Assembly (NCBI RefSeq): GCF_034274695.1
Contig: NZ_CP128362.1
Span: 7,442,501 to 7,506,500 of the forward strand
DNA: 64,000 nt
DNA from: Chitinophaga sp. LS1
GTDB taxonomy: Bacteria; Bacteroidota; Bacteroidia; Chitinophagales; Chitinophagaceae
Direction: 5' to 3'
Shown: positions 1 through 9,762 of the stretch, in pieces
How positions within the stretch are numbered: the stretch's first letter is position 1
Layout of the letters: the number at the start of each line of letters is the position of its first letter
Made by a program: the position numbers and the translations under genes
The notes under the pieces: generated by a model
What the model was told of the DNA's origin: nothing
Databases searched by the model: none
What the model saw: only the letters and a program-made list of their open reading frames with translations

Positions 1-365
1 AACCTTTCACCCTGAGGAACCTGCTGATAGAACTTTTGCAGATCATCATAGCTGATCACCCAGGCGGTTGTTGTTTCTAAAGCCTGTATATTCGTAATTG
101 CAGGTATTTTTGGTAAGAAGCTGGGATAGTCGCACACCCACTCCCCTTCTTTATTAAAATAGAAGGTTTGCTCTTCGCCGTTATTCCTCAGGTAATATCT
201 TACTATTCCTTTTTCGATGAATACTACACGGCGGCAAATTTGGCCTTCCTGTAAGATATGCTCATCTTTATCTATCACTATTTTTTGAAATAGGCTATTG
301 ATGATTTTTTCATCTGCGGGAGATAGTGGCACAATAGATTTGATATTTTCGATAAGCAGGTTCAT
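1..365 (-). CDS. Crp/Fnr family transcriptional regulator (3' part outside window)
   Basis: The first 121 residues are visible, from the ATG at 365-363; the gene runs off the left edge. The visible part is a cyclic-nucleotide-binding (cupin jelly-roll) sensor domain of the Bacteroidota Crp/Fnr type: an N-terminal helix, then a strand series with ILQEGQICRRVVFIEKGIVR and a stretch rich in aromatics. The DNA-binding helix-turn-helix expected at the C-terminus is not in the window. Family members are usually about 190 residues and often respond to redox or stress rather than cAMP. It is divergent from the CPCC gene at 445, so the 79-bp spacer should hold both promoters. Ligand and targets cannot be inferred. 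Confidence 0.8.
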   Translation of the reverse strand, partial: MNLLIENIKSIVPLSPADEKIINSLFQKIVIDKDEHILQEGQICRRVVFIEKGIVRYYLRNNGEEQTFYFNKEGEWVCDYPSFLPKIPAITNIQALETTTAWVISYDDLQKFYQQVPQGER

Positions 366-444
366 CCGAATTATTTACGTGGTTATAAATTTACACATTT
401 TTCCTGTAGGCGCTAATAGATAGAAAATTGTTAACTTCCCACTG

Positions 445-933
445 ATGAACGAATCCGAAATATTAGTTGGTTTTCATTTCAGAAGGGCGCATTACGATAC
501 TTACCTTCAGGCAAATGATATTCATTTATACACTTGCCCTGGGTGTGGGTTTCCTACGCGTACAGCGAGGGGTGAATTTGATATATGCAGCATCTGTAAT
601 TGGGAAGATGATGGACAGGATGACCATGCGAAGAGTATTTTAGAAGGATTGCAAACTGAAGGGGTTTTCATTTCAGGGCCGAATGGCAATTTGTCTTTGA
701 CGGCGAATAGGATTAATATTGGTCGTATGCTGGAAAGCAATATTGAACTGATTGATGGGGAGGTTGATTTCGATACGGCAAGGGTGTTGCGGACAATTGA
801 ATTTTATGAGCGGCGCAGGCAGGATATAGAAGATAGAATGACGGGAGACGAACTACCGCAGGACCATATCTGGATAGAATGGAAAGAGGTAAGTAAAGAT
901 CTGCTGGCGGCGCTGGTGGTGCCGAAGTTGTGA
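445..933 (+). CDS. CPCC family cysteine-rich protein
   Basis: 162 residues. Two Cys pairs, CPGC at residues 31-34 and CSIC at 48-51, followed by NWEDDGQDD, match the small CPCC (pfam14206-type) domain, probably a structural zinc site. The rest is a helical C-terminal extension with a charged segment around 120-150. There is no signal peptide or membrane segment, so it is cytoplasmic. These proteins are widespread in Bacteroidota and have no established role; some occur near polymorphic-toxin immunity genes, but no toxin gene is adjacent here. It stands alone, divergent from the Crp/Fnr gene. Confidence 0.75.
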   Translation: MNESEILVGFHFRRAHYDTYLQANDIHLYTCPGCGFPTRTARGEFDICSICNWEDDGQDDHAKSILEGLQTEGVFISGPNGNLSLTANRINIGRMLESNIELIDGEVDFDTARVLRTIEFYERRRQDIEDRMTGDELPQDHIWIEWKEVSKDLLAALVVPKL

Positions 934-1500
934 TGGAGGTGTGGGGAGGCAACTTACCGAATTTTTTGATGAAATAACACAAGGCCCCCACATAACCTTA
1001 TTCTTACCAATACGGGAAAAGTGGCTCCCCCCTTCCATACCAAATAACACCGGGTATTATTATAAGCTAAAAAAGTACTACTATTAAATGTCATAATAAA
1101 TATTCACTACACCCCAAAATATATCCAGATAAAATCATAGTAGCTAAGGAGAAAGGTGGTTAAAACGCAAAAATGAAGTGGAATACCCATCTCGCATGCT
1201 GGCTAAAAAAGTATTTTTTTTAGATAAACAAGTATTATCATGAATTGATTAAGAAGTTATAGATTTGTTAACATAAATATTCCACTATATGAAACTAAAC
1301 TTTAAAATCACCCTATCACAACATTTTCCACAAAACATCAAAAAGAAAGCGAGTTAATCAAACTGGCATTTCATTATTACTACTAATTGACTGTATCACC
1401 AGATACAGCGATGGGGGCATTTTATCTGTCAGTCAAAAAAAGATTAGACACATTTTTCTACATCAAACATGTACACAATACATGTTAATATAATCAAACT
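934..1500. other. Long AT-rich spacer upstream of the SusC gene
   Basis: No coding sequence is supported. It holds the presumed promoter and leader of the SusC-SusD operon. A TAGATTTG sequence at 1260-1267 matches the Bacteroidota -7 consensus TAnnTTTG, but no -33 TTTG sits at the usual distance, so the promoter call is weak. An inverted repeat lies just before the start codon (1466-1486, listed separately). Confidence 0.5.
1466..1486. promoter_or_regulatory. Inverted repeat 14 bp upstream of SusC start
   Basis: Perfect 7-bp arms, AACATGT and ACATGTT, separated by 7 bases and ending 14 bp before the SusC ATG at 1501. The position fits an operator or a translation-controlling hairpin. The only nearby regulator gene is the AraC protein at 7526-8413, but AraC sites are usually direct repeats, so no partner is assigned. 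The short arms in AT-rich DNA could be chance. Confidence 0.3.
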
Positions 1501-4500
1501 ATGCAAAAAGTCTTACTATTTGTAGTGTTGATTGCATTAATGATTTCAAATCCAGGCACTCTCCGGGCTCAAAACAATCCACGGGTCATTAAGGGGACTA
1601 TTTCAGACAATAAAGGATTAAAGTTGCCTGGAGCGACGATCGTTGTGAAAAACAACACCAAAATTTCCACGATGACTGACGGTAACGGTCAGTTCACCAT
1701 CTCTGTACCAGAGCAGGAAAAAACCTTGCTGGTTTCATTCATCGGAATGAAACCTCAGGAAATTAATATCGGTAACAAGACTACTCTGAATGTAGTATTG
1801 GAATACACCAGTACTACTCTGAGCGATGTCGTTGTGATCGGTTATGGTACACAGAAAAAATCTGATGTGAATGGTGCTATCAGCTCTATTAAAAGCGACC
1901 AGATCGCGAACATTCCACAGGTAAGTATGGACCAGATCTTACAAGGTAAAATTTCTGGTGTCACCATCACACAAAACAGTGGTGCTCCCGGAAGCGAAAC
2001 TTCTGTGAACATCAGGGGTATCACTTCTTTAAGTTTATCCAATGAGCCGCTGTATGTGATCGATGGTGTACCTATCTCTGGCGATGCTACCAACTCAAGT
2101 ACAAGTGGTCGCACAGTACAGTTAAGCAGTGCGGGCAATGATGCTGCCAGTGGCAGAGCGGTAAGCCCGCTGGCCATGATCAACCCCAGCGATATCGAGT
2201 CTATCGATGTGCTGAAAGACGCTTCTGCAACCGCCATTTATGGTGCAAGAGCTTCTAATGGTGTGATCATCGTTACGACCAAGAGAGGTAAAGCTGGTAC
2301 CGCAAGAGTAGCCTATGATGGATTCTATGGTGTGCAGGAACAGGGAAAGTTCCTGGATATGATGAACCTGAGACAATATGCCAAATTCCAGAATGTACTG
2401 GCGGATCTGGCAGGTACTACACGGAGAGGAGAATTTGCCAACCCTGACTTACTGGGTGAAGGGACCAACTGGCAGGATGCGATCTTCAGATCTGCTCCTA
2501 TGCAAAGTCACCAGTTATCTGTATCAGGGGCGAAGGATGGTACCGATTATTATATCTCCGGTGGCTATCTGAACCAGGAAGGGACTATTATCGGTAATGA
2601 CTTTAACCGCTATACTTTCAGAACAAATGTGAACAGCCAGGTAAAACCGTGGTTTAAAGCCGGTACTGCTATGAATGCCAGCCGTAGTGAACAACACGCT
2701 ACGCTGGGCGATAATACCGGTATTATTTATAACGCATTGCTCAATGCTCCAGATCAGCCTGTATATAATGCGGATGGTTCCTATGCCGGACCTTCCAGTA
2801 CGACAGAAGGTACGATCAACCCTGTAGCGCAGGCCATGAGTATCACCAACAACCTTGTCCGCTATAATATCAATGCTACCCTTTACGCCGATATGAAACT
2901 CTACAAAGATCTGACCCTGAGATCAGAATTAAATGGAGACTTCAACTGGTCAAATGCGAAAGTATACTTACCTACCTATAAATGGGGTGCCTATACAAAT
3001 GAAACCGCACAGCTGACTGAATACATGGCTAATTCTCAATATTGGGGCTGGAAGGAATACCTCACCTATGCACATCAATTCGGCACAAAACATAGCGTGA
3101 CGGCTATGTTAGGGCATGAAGTGACGAAGTCTACCTGGGGTGGTGTGACTGCCAGCATCAAAGGTTTTGTAGCCGGGGATGACGACAACAACCAGACCCT
3201 GGGGAATGGTACTGCCTCTACCGCTACTGTAGGTGAATATAAGGGGCAGCAAACCATGGAGTCTTTCTTTGCGCGTGGTATCTATACTTATGATAACAAA
3301 TATAGCCTGACTGCCACAGTCCGTTCTGACAGATCCTCCAAATTTGCAGATGGTCACCAGACAGGGTATTTCCCTTCTTTCGCTGCATCATGGAGAATTT
3401 CTGAAGAACCTTTCATGACTAAAGTAAAAGAGGTGGCTGACAACATCAAAATCCGTGTAGGATATGGTGAAGTCGGTAACCAGAATGTGGCCAACTATAA
3501 ATACGGCGCTGCACTTGCCACCGTGAGCACTGGTCTGGGTACCGGGTTCCTGGTAGATAAAGTGGAAAACGTAAAACTGACATGGGAAGCTGCACAACAA
3601 ACTGATGCAGGTATTGACTTTAGCCTGCTTAGAGGCCGGGTAGATGTAATCTTTGACTACTTCTACAAGACATCCAAGAACTTCATCTTCCAACAGGCGT
3701 TGCCCGGTTATGTGTTAGGCGGTACTGCTGAATATTCCAGTGGTGCTGTGGTAGGTGCTCCATACATCAATGGAGGTAAAATCAGCAACAGAGGTTTTGA
3801 CTTTACAATCACTACCCATAATATCAATAAGAAAGACTTTACCTGGAATACCACTGTGACCTTCTCTCACTTCAAAAACAAGGTCGAATCTCTGGCCGCC
3901 GGTACACCTTATATCGACAAGAGTATTACAGTCAGTTACCTGAGCTTACCCGCTACCCGTACCATCGAAGGTGGAGAAGTAGGTGCATTTTATGGATATA
4001 AAACAAAAGGTATCTTCAAAACTGCCGAGCAGTTGAAAAATGCACCGTTACAGTTTGGCAGAAGTGTTGAAAATGCAAGCGGTGGTACCTGGTTAGGTGA
4101 TATTCAATACGTAGATGTAAATGGTGATGGTGTGATTAACTCAAGTGATCAAACTATATTGGGAAGCCCTAATCCTACGTTCACTTATGGTATTACCAAC
4201 ACCTTCTCTTATAAAGGATTTGACCTGTCTATCTTCCTGAATGGTTCTTATGGTGGTAAAATTCTGAATGCGCTGAAATATTCAACAGCGGGATTATCTT
4301 CTCTGTATCAGAACCAAATGGCTTATACGGCTAACTTCTGGTCCGAAGAAAATCCAAATTCAGACATCCCTGCCCCAAGGATCGGGGATAATCCAAACTT
4401 ATACAACTCTGATCGCTTCATTGAAAGCGCTTCTTATCTGAAGATACAGAACGTAATGCTGGGATATACATTGCCTTCTGAGTGGGTGAAAAGGGCGAGA

Positions 4501-4674
4501 TTTAGCAAGGCTAAATTCTATGTAAGCGGACAAAACCTATACACTTTCACGAACTACTCAGGTCTGGATCCGGAAGTAGGTCAGAACAACCAAAGTGTAT
4601 TCCTTCGCAACGTAGACCTTGGCCGGTATCCAGCTGCCCGCACGATCACTTTTGGTGTCAATGCAGAGTTTTAA
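1501..4674 (+). CDS. SusC/RagA-family TonB-linked outer membrane transporter
   Basis: 1057 residues, the usual length for the family. A signal peptide (about 1-23, ending RAQ) is followed by a carboxypeptidase-regulatory-like beta domain (about 32-105), the SusC signature DVVVIGYGTQKKSDVNGAIS around 110-130, the plug domain (about 115-235, with QILQGKISGV and LYVIDGVPI), and a long beta-barrel ending in Phe. It imports oligosaccharides across the outer membrane with energy from TonB. The SusD gene follows 20 bp later, and the mannanase, symporter and GH130 genes lie downstream, so the substrate is most likely a manno-oligosaccharide; that is inference from context. Confidence 0.95.
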   Translation: MQKVLLFVVLIALMISNPGTLRAQNNPRVIKGTISDNKGLKLPGATIVVKNNTKISTMTDGNGQFTISVPEQEKTLLVSFIGMKPQEINIGNKTTLNVVLEYTSTTLSDVVVIGYGTQKKSDVNGAISSIKSDQIANIPQVSMDQILQGKISGVTITQNSGAPGSETSVNIRGITSLSLSNEPLYVIDGVPISGDATNSSTSGRTVQLSSAGNDAASGRAVSPLAMINPSDIESIDVLKDASATAIYGARASNGVIIVTTKRGKAGTARVAYDGFYGVQEQGKFLDMMNLRQYAKFQNVLADLAGTTRRGEFANPDLLGEGTNWQDAIFRSAPMQSHQLSVSGAKDGTDYYISGGYLNQEGTIIGNDFNRYTFRTNVNSQVKPWFKAGTAMNASRSEQHATLGDNTGIIYNALLNAPDQPVYNADGSYAGPSSTTEGTINPVAQAMSITNNLVRYNINATLYADMKLYKDLTLRSELNGDFNWSNAKVYLPTYKWGAYTNETAQLTEYMANSQYWGWKEYLTYAHQFGTKHSVTAMLGHEVTKSTWGGVTASIKGFVAGDDDNNQTLGNGTASTATVGEYKGQQTMESFFARGIYTYDNKYSLTATVRSDRSSKFADGHQTGYFPSFAASWRISEEPFMTKVKEVADNIKIRVGYGEVGNQNVANYKYGAALATVSTGLGTGFLVDKVENVKLTWEAAQQTDAGIDFSLLRGRVDVIFDYFYKTSKNFIFQQALPGYVLGGTAEYSSGAVVGAPYINGGKISNRGFDFTITTHNINKKDFTWNTTVTFSHFKNKVESLAAGTPYIDKSITVSYLSLPATRTIEGGEVGAFYGYKTKGIFKTAEQLKNAPLQFGRSVENASGGTWLGDIQYVDVNGDGVINSSDQTILGSPNPTFTYGITNTFSYKGFDLSIFLNGSYGGKILNALKYSTAGLSSLYQNQMAYTANFWSEENPNSDIPAPRIGDNPNLYNSDRFIESASYLKIQNVMLGYTLPSEWVKRARFSKAKFYVSGQNLYTFTNYSGLDPEVGQNNQSVFLRNVDLGRYPAARTITFGVNAEF

Positions 4675-4694
4675 TCTAATTAAACTAAGTTAAA

Positions 4695-6335
4695 ATGAAA
4701 ACAATCATATCACTGCTAACTGTATTTTTATTGACGAGTTGCAGTAAAGATTTTTTCAATGGTACACCTCAGGATGGTGTAACCGTAGATGCCTACTATA
4801 AAACAGACGCCCAGGTAACCGCCAGTACAAATGCTTTATATAGTGTGCCCTGGTTTGGATGGGTGGGAAAAGCAGGATTGGGCATCTCTGAATTGTCTTC
4901 TGGTAATGCACGTTCTTATTCCTCCGATGTGATCAACTTTCAGGACTGGACGGCGACTAATGTGAATGCAGAAGTGGTAAACGCCTGGAACTCCCTTTTT
5001 ACAGTAGTGGCACAGTGTAATGCTGTGATCAAAAACCTGAATGAAAAGGCGTCTTCTTCTGTAAGTACAGATGTGCTGAACAATGCGCTGGGCGAAGCTC
5101 ACCTGATGAGGGCACTGGCTTACTTTCACCTGGTGCGCATCTTCGGTGCAGTACCTATTATAGAAGATTATACAGAATATATCAGTAACTACAAGGTGCA
5201 TCGCAACCTGGTAACAGATGTCTACAAATTCATACTGATAGATCTTGAATTTGCAGAAAAGAACTGTTATACTATGACAAGAAGCTCTTCCTATTCTTCA
5301 CAGGGAAGGGTATCCAGCGGCTCCGCCAGTGCCCTGATGGCCAAGGTATACCTGTACATGCAGGATTATACCAACGCCCGTGCCAAGGCAGAAAAAGTGA
5401 TCAGTAGCGGTGAATTCCGGTTGTATGGTGCGGATGTAACCGGCGTTACCTTCAACGACCTGTTCAAAACTGCGAATAACAACAACGAAGAATCTGTGAT
5501 TCAACTGCAATGGGCTACGAATGCTACCTATGGACAAGCGAACCCCGCACAGTCCCTGTTGGCCTACACGACTACTATCTCCGGTTTTGGCGATGGATGG
5601 GGCGTGCTCTCACCCACCTTCGATCTGCTCGATATGTATGATGACGGAGATGCACGTAAACATGCTACTGTGATGGTGCCTGGTGATACTTACAGTGAAA
5701 TACATTCTTCCGATGGTGGATTTACCGTAGGTTCAGATTGTAATCCTGGTGGCACACACACCGGTACGAAAAAATATGTAGTAGGGAATGCAAGTGATAA
5801 TGGTGGTGTAGGTGGTTCACAGGCCATGCCCAACAATACTTACATGATGCGTTACTCCGATGTATTGCTGATCTACGCTGAGGCTATTATGGCCGGTGCA
5901 TCCTCTTCTTCAGACGCTACTGCGCTGGCAGCATTGAATAAGGTACGTAACAGGTCCGGATTGACAAGTCTGACCCAGATCAAAAGAGGATATTACACGG
6001 CTAATGCCGCTTACAATGCAACTACTAATCCCAATGCGCCCACCACATTATACAGAGATGATATCCTGGATGAGCGCAGAAGAGAGTTTGCTTTTGAAGA
6101 TGATTTCTGGTATGACCTGGGGCGTATAGATGGTTACAATGCCACGGCTCACCCACTTGCTATCCTGCTGATCAAACAGCAGGACAGAGGCACTTCAGAT
6201 AACAGTACGGTTCCTGTTCGTTATGGTAATGGTTATTTAACACCAACGAATGACGACTTCCTGTTCCCGATCCCTGCTGTGGAAATCACGGCTAATCCAT
6301 TACTGTCAGAAGCGCCAGTAGCTTATGACTTTTAA
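4695..6335 (+). CDS. SusD/RagB-family nutrient-binding lipoprotein
   Basis: 546 residues. The lipobox LLTSC puts the lipidated Cys at 16, followed by SKDFFNGTPQDG, typical of SusD. The fold is the SusD helical TPR scaffold: NALGEAHLMRALAYFHLVRIFG around 130-155, and near the C-terminus the conserved DDILDERRREFAFEDDFWYDLGR segment (shown here only as a landmark near 455-478). It is surface-exposed and works as a lid on the SusC barrel encoded 20 bp upstream, delivering glycan fragments. The next gene begins 11 bp downstream, so the three are one operon. Confidence 0.95.
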   Translation: MKTIISLLTVFLLTSCSKDFFNGTPQDGVTVDAYYKTDAQVTASTNALYSVPWFGWVGKAGLGISELSSGNARSYSSDVINFQDWTATNVNAEVVNAWNSLFTVVAQCNAVIKNLNEKASSSVSTDVLNNALGEAHLMRALAYFHLVRIFGAVPIIEDYTEYISNYKVHRNLVTDVYKFILIDLEFAEKNCYTMTRSSSYSSQGRVSSGSASALMAKVYLYMQDYTNARAKAEKVISSGEFRLYGADVTGVTFNDLFKTANNNNEESVIQLQWATNATYGQANPAQSLLAYTTTISGFGDGWGVLSPTFDLLDMYDDGDARKHATVMVPGDTYSEIHSSDGGFTVGSDCNPGGTHTGTKKYVVGNASDNGGVGGSQAMPNNTYMMRYSDVLLIYAEAIMAGASSSSDATALAALNKVRNRSGLTSLTQIKRGYYTANAAYNATTNPNAPTTLYRDDILDERRREFAFEDDFWYDLGRIDGYNATAHPLAILLIKQQDRGTSDNSTVPVRYGNGYLTPTNDDFLFPIPAVEITANPLLSEAPVAYDF

Positions 6336-6346
6336 AGAATAAAAAC

Positions 6347-7438
6347 ATGAAAAATACTATTGTTTTTACCTTATTAATGCTTTTCGTGTTCGCATCCTGT
6401 AAAAAGGAAGAGGATTCATCTGCACCCGTGATCACCCGCATCAGAACACTTAGCAAGACAGATACGGTCACTGTTACCAAACAGGTGACATTAGATTCGT
6501 CTGTTACGACCACTTCATCTATGGTGGTAGCTGCTGATTCTACTATTACTTCCGGTTCTATCAGTAATCAATATGGGATCGTAGGTCAGCACCTGAAAAC
6601 GACAATGAAGATCTACATCAATGGGGTGAGTATCTATTTCAATCCAACATTGGTTACAGATGAGCTGATCATATTTACCATTCCTACTACAGTATCTTAT
6701 AGTACAAGTACGACTACCAACAAGATCACTGTTGTAACCATGCATGGTAGTGTGGATTATGATTTCACTGTCGCTCAACCGGCTGCCGTGATCAGTAGCT
6801 TTACACCTGCTGCGGGAGATGCCGGCACAGAGGTAACCATCACAGGTACTTATTTTGACAATTTAACCGGGGTGAAATTTGGCGATGTAACGGCAGAAAT
6901 TGTTTCTTCCACTTCTACCCAGATCGTTGTCAAAGTACCGGATGGTATCGTGCAGGAATATATTTATGTCACTACACCGGGAGGTACTTCATCCTCTGCC
7001 ACCAAATTCGGTTTCCAACATATCATTTATGATGATGCTTTGGCTGCGAACTGGGCTGACTGGAGCTGGAGTGTAAACAATGATTTTGCCAATACATCTC
7101 CTGTAAAACGTGGTACCTATTCTATAAAGGCGGCCTTTACTTCCGGCTGGGGAGGGGTATCTCTCGCTAACACCGGTTCTGCCAAAGACCTGAGTTCCTG
7201 TACCGCGTTGAAGATATCCATTTATGGTGGTGCTGATACGGATGGGAATACCGTAAATATCGTGGTGAACAGTGATTATAGCAATGTTAAAACATTGACG
7301 CTGACAGCCGGTAAATGGACAGACTATACCGTATTATTAACAGAGGTTGGGTCTCCTACTACGCTGACATCACTGGTGATACAGGAATCCAGTGGTACAG
7401 CAGAGACCATCTATCTCGATGATATTGGCTTCCTGTAA
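6347..7438 (+). CDS. IPT/TIG-domain surface glycan-binding lipoprotein (SusE-position)
   Basis: 363 residues. Lipobox FASC gives lipidated Cys18, followed by KKEED, which fits the Bacteroidota surface-lipoprotein export signal. A first Ig-like domain spans about 60-145. A second, clearer IPT/TIG domain spans about 146-224 (SFTPAAGDAGTEVTITGTYF). The C-terminal 140 residues form a beta-rich module with many Trp and Tyr (NWADWSWSVNND near 235), resembling carbohydrate-binding modules of mannan and xylan loci. It is the third gene of the SusCD operon and is followed by a terminator. It probably holds the polysaccharide at the cell surface. Ligand specificity is inferred from the neighbouring mannanase. 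Confidence 0.8.
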   Translation: MKNTIVFTLLMLFVFASCKKEEDSSAPVITRIRTLSKTDTVTVTKQVTLDSSVTTTSSMVVAADSTITSGSISNQYGIVGQHLKTTMKIYINGVSIYFNPTLVTDELIIFTIPTTVSYSTSTTTNKITVVTMHGSVDYDFTVAQPAAVISSFTPAAGDAGTEVTITGTYFDNLTGVKFGDVTAEIVSSTSTQIVVKVPDGIVQEYIYVTTPGGTSSSATKFGFQHIIYDDALAANWADWSWSVNNDFANTSPVKRGTYSIKAAFTSGWGGVSLANTGSAKDLSSCTALKISIYGGADTDGNTVNIVVNSDYSNVKTLTLTAGKWTDYTVLLTEVGSPTTLTSLVIQESSGTAETIYLDDIGFL

Positions 7439-7455
7439 TTGTAGCATAACAGAAA

Positions 7456-7487
7456 GGGTGTATTCTGGTAAGAATACATCCTTTTTT
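7456..7487 (+). terminator. Rho-independent terminator after the SusCD operon
   Basis: An 11-bp stem (GGGTGTATTCT pairing with AGAATACATCC, one G-U pair), a GGTA loop and six T residues, 18 bp after the stop codon of the IPT lipoprotein. Confidence 0.85.
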
Positions 7488-7525
7488 GTACCGGCCAGGA
7501 TGCGGTAGTATTATCAAAGAATTAA

Positions 7526-8413
7526 TCATACAAAGGTCCTCACACCCATAGAAGAAGTGTATTCCTGTCTGAACTCTTTGGGTGTACAACCTTTTTTCTT
7601 TTTAAATATCCTGTTGAAGTTAGAGATGTTGTTGAAACCACTTTTATAGGCGATCTCACTAATAGTATGCGTTGTGTCGATCAGCATGCGGGAAGCATGT
7701 CCTAAACGAATCTCCAACAGGGTATCTACAAAGGTCTGACCGATCTTCATCTTAAAGAAACGGCTGAAGGCAACATTGGTCATAGCTGCAATCTTCGCAG
7801 CTTCCCTGAGTGTGACGTTCTTGTCGAAATTCTCATTCAGGTATTTCATGATCTTTTCGATACGACGGCTATTGTAGGCAAGGGTCTCAACAGGCACGAA
7901 ACCTGAATCAGACAGGATCCGCATATTCCGGGAAGTAGACAGGTCATGCAGGATAGACATCAGTTCAAGTACAGAGTCAAATCCATGTTTTTTGGGTAAC
8001 TGAACAAGCCGGGGCATAATCATCCTGGTAGTCTCTTTAGAGAAAAGGATACCCCGCAAAGAACGTTCAAACATGTTGCGGATAAAGTTCATCTGATTAC
8101 GCTGAAGGAACTTTGCATCGAACAGGTCGCGGTGGAATTGTATGGTGATCTCTGTAAGCTGACCTCCCATAAAATGATGATTGAACCATCCATGATGAAG
8201 ATTAGGTCCAACCAGTACTAATTCAAGCTCACCTATTTCTTCTATATGATCACCAATGATCCTTTTGGCACCGGCAGCATTTTGAATAAAGTTCAATTCA
8301 AATTCTTCGTGGTAATGTAGGGGGAAATCGAATTCTTTTTTCTCTCTTGAAAAGAGGGTAAAACAGTCGCTTTGTGTGAGTGGTGTAATTTCTCTTAATA
8401 AATGCTCTTTCAT
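7526..8413 (-). CDS. AraC family transcriptional regulator, cupin sensor type
   Basis: 295 residues. The N-terminal cupin sensor includes FDFPLHYHEEFELNFI (about 28-43) and LVGPNLHHGW near 68-77. The C-terminal double helix-turn-helix AraC domain (about 183-285) includes NVTLREAAKIAAMTNVAFSR and the family signature ISEIAYKSGFNNISNFNRIF. It lies between the SusCD operon and the mannanase gene and is divergent from the latter (218-bp spacer), so it is the likely sugar-responsive controller of the mannan locus. Cytoplasmic cupin-AraC regulators are less usual for Sus-type loci than HTCS or SusR proteins. The inducer is unknown. Confidence 0.88.
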   Translation of the reverse strand: MKEHLLREITPLTQSDCFTLFSREKKEFDFPLHYHEEFELNFIQNAAGAKRIIGDHIEEIGELELVLVGPNLHHGWFNHHFMGGQLTEITIQFHRDLFDAKFLQRNQMNFIRNMFERSLRGILFSKETTRMIMPRLVQLPKKHGFDSVLELMSILHDLSTSRNMRILSDSGFVPVETLAYNSRRIEKIMKYLNENFDKNVTLREAAKIAAMTNVAFSRFFKMKIGQTFVDTLLEIRLGHASRMLIDTTHTISEIAYKSGFNNISNFNRIFKKKKGCTPKEFRQEYTSSMGVRTFV

Positions 8414-8631
8414 GAATAATAAAGTATTACTTCAACATAAACAGTAAACATTTGAAATTTAGATACTTGTGGGTTAAATAAAATAATTCGACTGTTTAAG
8501 TATAATAAATAGATAAAAGAGTATTAAAGAAGAGTTAAAAATAACAGCAATTTTGTATAATATTATTAAACGTTATGAGCATTTAATCCGCAATTAAGAA
8601 TTCCACTTGCTTAATTTAAAATCACTTTAAG

Positions 8632-9759
8632 ATGCTAAAAAATATTTGTAGTATGATGATTGGTCTGGCATTTTCAGCGCATGCATTTGCGCAGGATTTT
8701 CCGGCCGATAAACAGGCTACACAGGAAACAGTTAATCTATACAGGAACCTGAAAAAACTGCCGGAAAAAGGATATCTTTTCGGCCACCAGGATGACCTGG
8801 CCTATGGGGTGAACTGGCGATATAAATCAGGTGCCAGTGATGTAAAAGAAGTGACCGGAGATTATCCGGCACTGTATGGCTGGGACCTGGGTGGGATAGA
8901 ATCGGGAAAAGACGCTAACCTCGATCAGGTACCCTTCAAAAAGATCCGTAAATATATCCAGGAAGCATATGAAAGAGGAGGTGTTTCCACCATCAGCTGG
9001 CATGTTACAAGTCCCATTGGAGCAGAAAAAGGTGCGTGGGATACAACGCATGGTACGGTGCGGGCTATACTTCCCGGTGGCGCCGAACATGCGAAATACA
9101 AAGAATGGCTGGATAATGTAGCTGCCTTTTTAGCTTCCCTGAAAGGTAAAAAAGGAGAAGCGATCCCTATCTTATTCCGCCCCTATCATGAGCTGACCGG
9201 CACCTGGTTCTGGTGGGGACAAAATGCCTGTTCTGCAGACGAATTCATTACGCTATGGCGTTTCACCATCTACTATCTGCAGCAGGTAAAACAATTACAC
9301 AACTTATTGTACGTATACAATACCGGCGGTGAATTTACCAGAGAACAATTCCTTTCCAGGTATCCGGGTGATGATATGGTGGACGTTGTCAGCTTTGATA
9401 CCTATCAATGGGATGATCCTGCTACCAGCAACAATTTTATGAAACAGACCAATGCGCAGCTGGCGATATTGGAAACCATCGCGAAAGAAAAGAACAAAAT
9501 CTCAGCATTGGCAGAGACGGGATATGAAGCGGTTCCTTATGCACAATGGTGGACCAAAACACTGACGGATGCGATTGGGGATCATCACATTGCCTATACC
9601 CTACTCTGGCGTAACCATGGTTACAACGAATGGATGAAAAAGATGCATTACTATGTACCTTTCAAAGGACAGGTATCTGCTGACGACTTTATAATTTATT
9701 ATAACCAGGATAGAACGCTGTTCCAGAAAGATGCGGCTGCACTGTCCCTATACAAGTAA
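8632..9759 (+). CDS. GH26 beta-mannanase (mannobiose-releasing type)
   Basis: 375 residues with a signal peptide (about 1-20, AFA|Q). The GH26 hallmarks are present: FGHQDD near 50-55, ISWHVTSP at 121-128, the acid/base region RPYHELTGTWFWWG with Glu187 after His186, and the nucleophile Glu295 in ALAETGYE. It hydrolyses beta-1,4-mannan chains, probably in the periplasm. The order mannanase, symporter, GH130 matches the Bacteroides fragilis locus in which the GH26 enzyme yields mannobiose. The symporter start lies only 3 bp after this stop, so they are co-transcribed. Nothing appears truncated. Confidence 0.92.
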   Translation: MLKNICSMMIGLAFSAHAFAQDFPADKQATQETVNLYRNLKKLPEKGYLFGHQDDLAYGVNWRYKSGASDVKEVTGDYPALYGWDLGGIESGKDANLDQVPFKKIRKYIQEAYERGGVSTISWHVTSPIGAEKGAWDTTHGTVRAILPGGAEHAKYKEWLDNVAAFLASLKGKKGEAIPILFRPYHELTGTWFWWGQNACSADEFITLWRFTIYYLQQVKQLHNLLYVYNTGGEFTREQFLSRYPGDDMVDVVSFDTYQWDDPATSNNFMKQTNAQLAILETIAKEKNKISALAETGYEAVPYAQWWTKTLTDAIGDHHIAYTLLWRNHGYNEWMKKMHYYVPFKGQVSADDFIIYYNQDRTLFQKDAAALSLYK

Positions 9760-9762
9760 TGC

